Assembly: GCA_964385235.1 (NCBI GenBank)
Contig: CAYLOD010000006.1
Span: forward strand, 1 to 39,869
Direction: 5' to 3'
Source of the DNA: Pseudoruminococcus sp964385235
Lineage (GTDB): Bacteria > Bacillota > Clostridia > Oscillospirales > Acutalibacteraceae
Length of the DNA: 39,869 nucleotides
The notes beneath the pieces are model-generated. The model was not told the DNA's origin. It did not search any database and saw nothing but the letters and a program-made list of their open reading frames with translations. Below are positions 31,939 through 38,532 of this stretch, piece by piece (position 1 is the stretch's first letter; every line of letters begins with the position of its first letter). The translations under genes were made by a program, and so were the position numbers.

Positions 31939-33099
31939 ATGTCAAATTATCGGAAAATCGAATCGGCGCTGATTCACGGAGGAATATATGGCGATAAGCA
32001 TACGGGAGCGGTCAATGTGCCGATTTATCAAACCTCAACTTATGAGCAGACGGAATTGGGCCGCAGCAGCGGTTGGGAGTATTCCCGTACAGGTAATCCC
32101 ACCCGCGCGGCTCTGGAAGCGCTGATTGCCGAACTTGAGGGCGGCGTTGCCGGTTTTGCTTTCGGTTCGGGAATGGCAGCGATTACAGCGGTACTCAGCT
32201 TGTTTCACACAGGCGACCGCATTTTAATCTCAAGCAACGTCTATGGAGGCACGTTTCGTTTACTGGACAAAATTTTTAAAAACTTTGAAATCGGCTATTC
32301 CATTGAGGATACGACCGATCTTGCGGCTCTGGAAAAGAAAATCACGCCGAACGTAAAGGCGATACTGGTTGAAACTCCCGCCAACCCCCTTCTGACGATC
32401 ACTGATTTGAAGGGAGTGGCAAAGCTCGCAAAAAAGCATGGCATTCTTTCTATTGCTGATAACACCTTTATGACGCCTTACCTGCAAAGACCGATTGAAT
32501 ACGGCATTGATATTGTCGTACACAGCGCGACGAAGTACCTTGGCGGGCACAGCGATCTGGTCGCAGGACTTGTCGTGGTAAATGACGAATCTCTCGCCGA
32601 GAGAATCGGATTCATACAGAACTCCACAGGCGGAGTTTTGGGACCCTTTGATTCTTTCCTGTTGATCCGCGGCATTAAAACCCTTGGCGTCAGACTCGAC
32701 CGGCATGTGGAAAACGCCGAGAAGATCGCCGTTTGGCTCAAGAAGAATAAAGCTGTAAAAAAAGTGTATTATCCGGGTCTTTCAGACGCACAGGGATATG
32801 AGATCAATAAAAAGCAGGCCAAAAACGGGGGAGCTATGATTTCCTTTGAACTGTATGATACATATGACATACGAAAATTCTTTTCTTCGTTGCGCCTGAT
32901 TGCTCTGGCGGAAAGCCTTGGCGGTGTGGAAAGTCTCGTTTGCCATCCCGCCGGCATGACGCACGCCTCTATCCCCTACGAAACAAGGCAAAAAGTGGGC
33001 ATTACAGACGGTCTGATACGCTTATCCGTCGGCATTGAAAACGCAGATGATCTGATAGCCGATCTCGATCAGGCAATTTTAGAAAGTGAGGAGAAATAA
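31939..33099 (+). CDS. mccB: Cystathionine gamma-lyase / gamma-synthase family PLP enzyme (MccB-like)
   Basis: The 386-residue Cys/Met-metabolism PLP enzyme has YSRTGNPTRAALE, GFAFGSGMAAITAVL, ETPANPLLTITDL, ADNTFMTPYLQRPIEYGIDIVVHS and the PLP Lys in SATKYLGGHSD (about 204). SLGGVESLVCHPAGMTHAS is the C-terminal substrate region. By sequence alone it could be cystathionine gamma-lyase, gamma-synthase or methionine gamma-lyase. The gene directly behind it is MccA-like, as in the Bacillus mccA-mccB pair for methionine-to-cysteine conversion, which favours the lyase. Its ATG at 31939 follows CCAGGAGG. Expression is probably set by the attenuator just upstream. Confidence 0.85.
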   Translation: MSNYRKIESALIHGGIYGDKHTGAVNVPIYQTSTYEQTELGRSSGWEYSRTGNPTRAALEALIAELEGGVAGFAFGSGMAAITAVLSLFHTGDRILISSNVYGGTFRLLDKIFKNFEIGYSIEDTTDLAALEKKITPNVKAILVETPANPLLTITDLKGVAKLAKKHGILSIADNTFMTPYLQRPIEYGIDIVVHSATKYLGGHSDLVAGLVVVNDESLAERIGFIQNSTGGVLGPFDSFLLIRGIKTLGVRLDRHVENAEKIAVWLKKNKAVKKVYYPGLSDAQGYEINKKQAKNGGAMISFELYDTYDIRKFFSSLRLIALAESLGGVESLVCHPAGMTHASIPYETRQKVGITDGLIRLSVGIENADDLIADLDQAILESEEK

Positions 33100-33100
33100 A

Positions 33101-34021
33101 ATGGCCTACTATGATTCCATGCGGGAGCTGATCGGACATACGCCGCTTGTGCGATTGAAATCAATAGCGCTTCCGAAGCGGGTCAGCCTGTTTGCTAAAC
33201 TGGAATTGTATAATCCTTCCGGGAGCGTGAAAGACCGCATCGGGGAATCCATGATTAAAGACGCGGAAAAGAAAGGGCTTCTGAAACCCGGCGGCACTAT
33301 TGTCGAGGCAACGGCGGGCAATACGGGGTTGGGCATAGCGTTCGCGGCGCTGAACAGGGGGTACCGTATCATCTTTGTTGTGCCAACAAAGTTTTCGGAG
33401 GAAAAACAGATTCTCATGCGCGCGCTTGGAGCCGAAATCGTCCATACGCCGCGTGAAGACGGTATGCTTGGCGCGGCGCGAAAAGCGGAGGAACTGCGCA
33501 CCTCCATTCCGGGCGCGGTAACGCTCGAGCAATTCAAAAATCCGGCCAATCCGCTGGCACATTATAATACAACGGGGCCGGAGATTTATGAGGATTTGGG
33601 CGGTAAAATTGATTATCTTATCGCGGGCGCCGGAAGCGGAGGAACGTATACCGGCGTGGTGCGGTATTTGAAGGAACAAAACACGGATATAAAAGGGGTG
33701 CTTGCCGACCCTGCCGGCTCCGCAATAGGCGGCGGCGAACACGCGGATTACGAAATCGAGGGGATCGGAAATGATTTTATAGCCGATACCATGGATATGT
33801 CGCTGGTGGATCGGGTAATCAAAATAAATGACACAGAAGCCGTTACCGGGGTCAGAGAACTTGCCGCAAGGGAAGGAATTATTGCCGGATCGTCATCAGG
33901 AGCGGCGTTTGCCGCGGCGAAAAAACTAGCTGACGAGGGTGCGACCGGGAATATTGTCATCATACTTCCCGACCGCGGCGACCGTTACTTTACAAAAGGG
34001 ATATTCGGAGAGGCAATATAA
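33101..34021 (+). CDS. mccA: O-acetylserine-dependent cystathionine beta-synthase (MccA-like), cysteine synthase family
   Basis: A second fold-II PLP enzyme of 306 residues. PLP Lys lies in NPSGSVKDRIGES, followed by ATAGNTGLGIAFAA, GAGSGGTYTGV and GSSSGAAFAAA. The segment FVVPTKFSEEKQILMRALGA followed by EIVHTPREDGMLGAARKAEE is characteristic of MccA (YrhA), which condenses O-acetylserine or serine with homocysteine to cystathionine, rather than of CysK. Coming 1 bp after mccB's stop, it forms a two-gene reverse-transsulfuration unit. The start is ATG 33101 with GAGGAG just upstream, inside mccB's last codons. ATG at 33086 in the longer frame lacks a site. Confidence 0.85.
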   Translation: MAYYDSMRELIGHTPLVRLKSIALPKRVSLFAKLELYNPSGSVKDRIGESMIKDAEKKGLLKPGGTIVEATAGNTGLGIAFAALNRGYRIIFVVPTKFSEEKQILMRALGAEIVHTPREDGMLGAARKAEELRTSIPGAVTLEQFKNPANPLAHYNTTGPEIYEDLGGKIDYLIAGAGSGGTYTGVVRYLKEQNTDIKGVLADPAGSAIGGGEHADYEIEGIGNDFIADTMDMSLVDRVIKINDTEAVTGVRELAAREGIIAGSSSGAAFAAAKKLADEGATGNIVIILPDRGDRYFTKGIFGEAI

Positions 34022-34050
34022 GGCTGAAACCGCTTACCCGCAAGCGATTT

Positions 34051-34488
34051 TTATATCACATAATCATTTCCGTATTGTTCGCGCCGCATATCTATGACGT
34101 CCTGCAAGGTAACGCTGTCCAAATATTGGTTGATCAATCTATCCAGTTCCTCCCATACCGGCAGCATGGCATATTCTCCGCTGCTGATATTATGGTTCTG
34201 TCTGAGGTCGGCAAGATCCACAGGAGACAGGCTTCCTTCCGTCAGGCGGAGAATTTCCCCGACAGTGTATTTATTCGGCGATTGTGCTAGCATATATCCG
34301 CCCTGAAAGCCTCGATTGGCTTTAATCAAATTGTCTATATGAAAAACAGGGACGATTTGTTCTAAATATTTTTTGGAAATGTTTTGGCGTTTTGCTATAT
34401 CTTTCAGGGCAACATAGCCTTCATGCCGATGTTCCGCGAGATCAATCATCATATGTAAAGCATAATGTCCCTTTTTCGATATTTTCAT
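34051..34488 (-). CDS. Rrf2-family regulator, CymR-like (no Fe-S cysteines)
   Basis: A 145-residue winged-helix protein starting MKISKKGHYALHMMIDLAEH. The recognition region is VALKDIAKRQNISKKYLEQI (about 28-47), followed by the wing FQGGYMLAQSPNKYTVGEIL. No Cys occurs at all, so unlike IscR or NsrR it cannot hold an Fe-S cluster. This fits CymR, the cysteine-metabolism repressor that works with CysK in Bacillus. The start is ATG 34488 with GAGGTG 6 nt upstream; GTG 34497 overlaps that site. It is convergent with mccA, divergent from lysR, and likely acts on the palindromes of this locus. That assignment is inference. Confidence 0.85.
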   Translation of the reverse strand: MKISKKGHYALHMMIDLAEHRHEGYVALKDIAKRQNISKKYLEQIVPVFHIDNLIKANRGFQGGYMLAQSPNKYTVGEILRLTEGSLSPVDLADLRQNHNISSGEYAMLPVWEELDRLINQYLDSVTLQDVIDMRREQYGNDYVI

Positions 34489-34570
34489 TTGCCTCACCTC
34501 AAAAAATCCGGCGCTTTTATTTGATAATATATTTTATTCGGACTATATAATCCTATAATAACATATTATT

Positions 34571-34600
34571 CATAGGTTTTCAAGCCATAGGTTTTCAGGC
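34571..34600. promoter_or_regulatory. Tandem 15-bp direct repeat, candidate operator between rrf2 and lysR
   Basis: CATAGGTTTTCAAGC (34571-34585) and CATAGGTTTTCAGGC (34586-34600) differ by one base. ATAGGTTTT equals the right arm of the cysK palindrome. TATAAT-like boxes (34546-34551, 34554-34559) lie beside it. It could be the site for the Rrf2 protein or the LysR protein. Confidence 0.65.
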
Positions 34601-34655
34601 AAGTGAAATATACCGCTTTTCATAAAGCCTGCAAGTTATATAAGGAGAAAAACAA

Positions 34656-35588
34656 ATGACACTTCAACAGTTAAATTATGTGATTTCCATTTCGGAAACA
34701 GGTTCGCTAAGTAAAACGGCGAAAGCATTATATGTGACGCAGCCGTCTTTGTCAAACGCGGTGCAGGAGTTGGAAAAAGAACTCGGGTTTACACTGTTCC
34801 ACCGCAGCGGAAAAGGAATGACGCTCACCAACGACGGCTTGGAGTTCGTGGCGTACGCCCGGCAGGTCTGCAATCAGTACGATATTCTTTTAGACCGTTA
34901 CGGAAAAAACGGGAAAAGGAAAAAGAAGTTCGGAATTTCCACACAGCACTATTCTTTTGCGATAAAAAGTTTTGTCGAGATGGTAAAGCACTTCGACATG
35001 GAGGAATACGAATTTGCTATCCGTGAAACAAAAACACGGGAAGTGATTGAAGATGTTGATTCATTAAAAAGTGAAATCGGTATTATTTATCTTTGTGATT
35101 TTAATCGCAAGATCATTACAAATTTATTGAGAGCGAGAGACTTGGAATTTCACAAGCTGATTGAATGCGACGCGTATGTTTACCTGTGGAAAGGGCACCC
35201 GCTTGCAAACTGCAAGTCAATCCGATTTGAACAGCTGGCGGAGTACCCGTGCTTGTCATTTGAGCAGGGCAGCGAAGGATCTTTCTACTTTGCGGAAGAA
35301 ATACTAAGCACAAATAATTATCCTAAGATGATTAAAGCGAACGACCGCGCTTCGGTCTTGAACTTAATGGTGGGTCTTAACGGTTACACATTATGTTCGG
35401 GAATTATTTGTGAGGAATTAAACGGAACAGATTATATCTGCGTCCCATTTGAGGCTGATGAGGATCATCCCAACAGCAGAATGGAGATAGGCTATATCGT
35501 AAAGCGAAACTTTATGATGACCGATATGGGAGAATTATATTTAAATGAAATGAAACGATATTTGGAAAAAGGCGAGGGCGTTAACTGA
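34656..35588 (+). CDS. LysR-family transcriptional regulator
   Basis: The 310 residues begin with the LysR winged helix: MTLQQLNYVISISETGSLSK, TAKALYVTQPSLSNAVQELE, KELGFTLFHRSGKGMTLTNDG. A long effector-binding domain follows (about 90-300). It has several Cys, and no ligand can be named from sequence. LysR proteins usually activate neighbouring genes with a small inducer; CysB, CmbR and CysL control sulfur genes by sensing O-acetylserine or related compounds. Here the next operon is metNIQ with the nitrogenase-like gene, the likely target. ATG at 34656 has AAGGAG 9-10 nt upstream. Confidence 0.92.
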   Translation: MTLQQLNYVISISETGSLSKTAKALYVTQPSLSNAVQELEKELGFTLFHRSGKGMTLTNDGLEFVAYARQVCNQYDILLDRYGKNGKRKKKFGISTQHYSFAIKSFVEMVKHFDMEEYEFAIRETKTREVIEDVDSLKSEIGIIYLCDFNRKIITNLLRARDLEFHKLIECDAYVYLWKGHPLANCKSIRFEQLAEYPCLSFEQGSEGSFYFAEEILSTNNYPKMIKANDRASVLNLMVGLNGYTLCSGIICEELNGTDYICVPFEADEDHPNSRMEIGYIVKRNFMMTDMGELYLNEMKRYLEKGEGVN

Positions 35589-35689
35589 TTGTAATTGCTT
35601 ACGGGCACCGGATTACATGATATTATATTGATAAAGCAACTGTATGTTTCTATAGCCTTTCTCTAATGCGAGGTATAGAAATTCGTTAT

Positions 35690-35718
35690 TTGACAATAGC
35701 CGCGTTTTGCGCTATTAT
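35690..35718 (+). promoter_or_regulatory. Candidate metNIQ promoter
   Basis: TTGACA (35690-35695), 17 bp, TATTAT (35713-35718), about 200 bp before metN. A second -10-like TATACT lies at 35723-35728. Confidence 0.6.
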
Positions 35719-35737
35719 CTGTTATACTAAAACATAC

Positions 35738-35753
35738 AAAACATATATGTTTT
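35738..35753. promoter_or_regulatory. Perfect 16-bp palindrome in the metN leader
   Basis: AAAACATATATGTTTT lies just after the predicted transcription start, the same placement as the cysK operator, and shares the half CATATA-GTTTT with one base changed. ACATATATG recurs at about 35858-35866. Candidate site for the locus regulator. Confidence 0.6.
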
Positions 35754-35780
35754 ATAATTACGGCTGACTGAAAACATTAG

Positions 35781-35830
35781 AGGCCGATTTCAAACGGTAT
35801 TTGCGATTGAAGTCGGTCTTTTGCGTTTTT
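35781..35830 (+). terminator. Terminator-like hairpin inside the metN leader
   Basis: A 13-bp stem with G-T pairs (35781-35793 with 35807-35819, CCGATTTCAA/TTGAAGTCGG), then TTTTGCGTTTTT. It lies between the putative metN promoter and the gene. Either it ends transcription from lysR and the true metN promoter is further right, or it is a leader attenuator. A 15-codon frame after it (MKKHICALLFRKPLF, 35850-35897) is noted without a role. Confidence 0.55.
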
Positions 35831-35918
35831 CGGAAATGAGTTTTAAATAATGAAAAAACATATATGCGCGCTGCTGTTTAGAAAACCTTTATTTTAATTA
35901 GTGAAAGGAGAAAAAGTA

Positions 35919-36950
35919 ATGAGCGGCCAAACCCCGATTTTCCGCCTGAACCATGTATCCAAAATATTCCGGACAAAAGACGCGGAAATTAAAGCGGTCG
36001 ATGATATCAGCCTTGAAATAAGCCGAGGTGAAATATTCGGAATTATCGGGATGAGCGGCGCAGGTAAAAGCACACTCGTGCGAACATTGAATAGATTGGA
36101 GGAAGTGACCGAGGGCGAGGTTGTTTTCGACGGACAAATTCTCGGCAATCTTTCAAATAAGGAATTGCGCTCCGTCAGAAAATCCCTGTCGATGATCTTC
36201 CAGAGTTTCAATCTTTTGATGCAGAAAACCGTTCTGGCAAACGTAATGCTGCCGATGAAAATTTCTCATGTGCCGCATAAAGAACAAAAGGAACGCGCCA
36301 TGCAAATGCTTGAGATGGTAGGGTTGGAGGGAAAGGCCGGCGCATGGCCCGCACAGTTGTCGGGAGGGCAGAAACAGCGCGTTGCGATAGCAAGAGCTCT
36401 TGCGCTGAATCCAAAAGTTCTTTTATGCGATGAGATTACCAGCGCCCTTGATCCGAAAATCACCGAGGAAATTCTTGTTCTTCTGAAAGACCTCAACCGA
36501 AAACTGAATCTGACCGTCGTTATGATCACGCATGAAATGTCCGTGGTCGAAAAGATTTGCGACAGGGTAGCTATTATTTCCGACGGAAAACTGGCGGAAG
36601 TCGGAGAAGTAAAAGAAATTTTCAAATCTCCAAAAACGGAGGCTGCCCGGCACCTGATTCTGCCGGTGGAGAAAGAACTGCACTCCTTTGAAATGACCGG
36701 CAGACGGTGTATCCGCATTGTGTTTGACGGACGTGCGGCTTCTGAACCTTTGATCGCCGAACTTGTGAAAGACACAGGAGAAAAAGTCAACATTCTTTGC
36801 GCCGATACAAAATCGGTAGGCGGCGTCGGATTCGGGCAGATGATTGTCGAACTGCCCAAAGACGAAGAAGCCGCGGACCGCGTGATTCACTATATTCGCA
36901 AACGAGGCGTCAACTTTCACGAGATTGAGAGAGAGGAGGCGAAAACATGA
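35919..36950 (+). CDS. metN: Methionine ABC transporter ATP-binding protein MetN
   Basis: ATPase of the MetNIQ importer. The 343 residues have an ATPase domain (Walker A GMSGAGKS, about 41-48; signature LSGGQKQR; Walker B LLCDEITSALD with catalytic Glu; switch His in VVMITHEMSV). A C-terminal ferredoxin-like regulatory domain (about 260-340, RRCIRIVFDGRAASEPLIAE) follows, which in E. coli binds methionine to inhibit transport. This C2 domain is specific to MetN and supports the call. The start is ATG 35919 with AAAGGAG 9 nt upstream; the earlier GTG at 35901 precedes that site. It overlaps metI by 4 bp. Confidence 0.93.
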   Translation: MSGQTPIFRLNHVSKIFRTKDAEIKAVDDISLEISRGEIFGIIGMSGAGKSTLVRTLNRLEEVTEGEVVFDGQILGNLSNKELRSVRKSLSMIFQSFNLLMQKTVLANVMLPMKISHVPHKEQKERAMQMLEMVGLEGKAGAWPAQLSGGQKQRVAIARALALNPKVLLCDEITSALDPKITEEILVLLKDLNRKLNLTVVMITHEMSVVEKICDRVAIISDGKLAEVGEVKEIFKSPKTEAARHLILPVEKELHSFEMTGRRCIRIVFDGRAASEPLIAELVKDTGEKVNILCADTKSVGGVGFGQMIVELPKDEEAADRVIHYIRKRGVNFHEIEREEAKT

Positions 36951-37600
36951 CTGCTGAACTTTGGAAAATGATAGGAATCGGTGTGGTTGAAACATTGCAA
37001 ATGACGGTCATATCCACTGTTCTCGCCTATATCGCCGGTCTGCCGCTCGGGGTCGCGCTTGTCGTGACAGACAAAGGGCATATCCTGCAAAACAAATTTG
37101 TCCATGCTGTTTTAAGCACGATTATGAATATTGCCCGTTCCATTCCGTTTTTGATTCTTTTGGTGGTGCTGATTCCATTCACAAGATTCATAACGGGATC
37201 GTCTATCGGCACGACGGCAACCATTGTACCGCTTACGGTGGGCAGTATCCCGATTGTAGCCCGTATGGTGGAGTCTTCCCTCAAGGAGGTTCCGGCGGGA
37301 GTGATTGAAGCGGCTCAATCCATGGGCGCTTCTCATTTGTCGATAATATTCCGCTTTATGATACCGGAAGCGATGCCGTCTTTGATGCTCGGCGCGGCAA
37401 TTAATCTCGCGACCGTACTCGGTTGTTCCGCGATGGCCGGGTATATCGGCGGGGGCGGACTCGGCGCGATAGCTCTGAATTACGGGTACTACCGTTATCA
37501 GACAGATATTTTGTTAATCACAGTAGCGATCCTTGTCGTTATCGTACAGGTACTTCAAGAAGCAGGCACACTGATTGCAAACAAAATCAGGCATTCATAA
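36947..37600 (+). CDS. metI: Methionine ABC transporter permease MetI
   Basis: The 217-residue permease has five membrane helices. SIPFLILLVVLIPFTRFITG is typical of MetI, and the coupling motif VEAAQSMGA-type appears as VIEAAQSMGASHLSIIFRFMIPEAMPS (about 125-150). SLMLGAAINLATVLGCSAMAGYIGGGGLGAIALNYGY completes the MetI signature. It overlaps metN by 4 bp (ATGA) and precedes metQ by 27 bp, so the three genes are one operon. Confidence 0.95.
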   Translation: MTAELWKMIGIGVVETLQMTVISTVLAYIAGLPLGVALVVTDKGHILQNKFVHAVLSTIMNIARSIPFLILLVVLIPFTRFITGSSIGTTATIVPLTVGSIPIVARMVESSLKEVPAGVIEAAQSMGASHLSIIFRFMIPEAMPSLMLGAAINLATVLGCSAMAGYIGGGGLGAIALNYGYYRYQTDILLITVAILVVIVQVLQEAGTLIANKIRHS

Positions 37601-37627
37601 ATTTTATTTTTAAGGAGAATACAGAAT

Positions 37628-38476
37628 ATGAAAAATTTAAAAAAAATTCTTGCGCTCGCGATCACCGCGGTTTTTGCAATAGGCGTACTCGCCGGATGCG
37701 GCGGTACAACGGACGTCAGCGATGAAAACGTAAGCGGCGAAAACGGAAATACAACCATTAAGGTCGGGGCAAGCCCCACACCACATTGCGAGATTCTGGA
37801 AAAGGCTAAACCGATCCTTGCCGAGCAGGGAGTCAATTTGGAAATCTTAACAATCGAAGGTTCCGACTCGCCGAACATCGGTTTGAATGAAGGAAGCATG
37901 GATGCGAACTTCTTCCAGCATCAGCCTTATCTGGATGATTTTAATAAGGAGAACGGTACGGATTTGGTATCGGTCGGCGCCATTCATTATGAGCCGTACG
38001 CTATCTACGCGGGAAAAACAAAGAATCTTTCCGACCTTCCCGACGGTGCCATAGTGGCGGTTCCCAACGATGTTACAAATGAAGCGCGCGGACTTCTTCT
38101 TTTGCAGAAGGAAGGCATTATCAAGCTCAAAGACGGCGTTGACATTCGCGCAACGGTTCAGGACATTGCTGAAAATCCGAAGAACCTCACGATCAAAGAA
38201 ATTGCCGGACCACAGCTTGTCAACGCACTGCCCGATGTTGATATTGCGATTATCAACGGAAATTATGCCATTCAAGGCGGGCTGAGCGTAAAGGACGCGC
38301 TTGCGGTCGAATCCGATGAGGACATCGCGGCGCATACATATGCGAACATAGTCGCTGTGCGGAAAGAGGACGAGAACAATGAAGCTATCAAGAAATTGGT
38401 CGATGTCCTGCAAAGCGATACAATTCGCACATTCATTGAAGAAACCTACAATGGAGCGGTCGTACCGATTAAATAA
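37628..38476 (+). CDS. metQ: MetQ/NlpA-family substrate-binding lipoprotein
   Basis: A 282-residue lipoprotein with signal MKNLKKILALAITAVFAIGV and lipobox LAGC (Cys 24). The NlpA-type binding fold shows IKVGASPTPHCEILEKAKPI, EGSDSPNIGLNEGSMDANFFQHQPYLDDFNKENG and VDIAIINGNYAIQGGL. It binds methionine or a close analogue outside the membrane and delivers it to MetNI. In this locus other sulfur compounds are possible ligands. ATG at 37628 follows AAGGAGAA. The nitrogenase-like gene starts 56 bp after its stop with no terminator visible, so co-transcription is likely. Confidence 0.93.
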   Translation: MKNLKKILALAITAVFAIGVLAGCGGTTDVSDENVSGENGNTTIKVGASPTPHCEILEKAKPILAEQGVNLEILTIEGSDSPNIGLNEGSMDANFFQHQPYLDDFNKENGTDLVSVGAIHYEPYAIYAGKTKNLSDLPDGAIVAVPNDVTNEARGLLLLQKEGIIKLKDGVDIRATVQDIAENPKNLTIKEIAGPQLVNALPDVDIAIINGNYAIQGGLSVKDALAVESDEDIAAHTYANIVAVRKEDENNEAIKKLVDVLQSDTIRTFIEETYNGAVVPIK

Positions 38477-38532
38477 TCTGAAAAAATTCTCATCTTCTTG
38501 CAAAACTTTGACCTTAAAAAGGAGAAGATTTC

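Noticed and set aside
34022..34050. Terminator between mccA and the Rrf2 gene
   Set aside because: CGCTT/AAGCG followed by ATTTTT is only a 5-bp stem, too weak to claim.
35589..35918. SAM (S-box) riboswitch or T-box before metNIQ
   Set aside because: I could not find the conserved S-box core or the T-box sequence. Only a simple hairpin and a palindrome are seen. A covariance-model scan would settle it.
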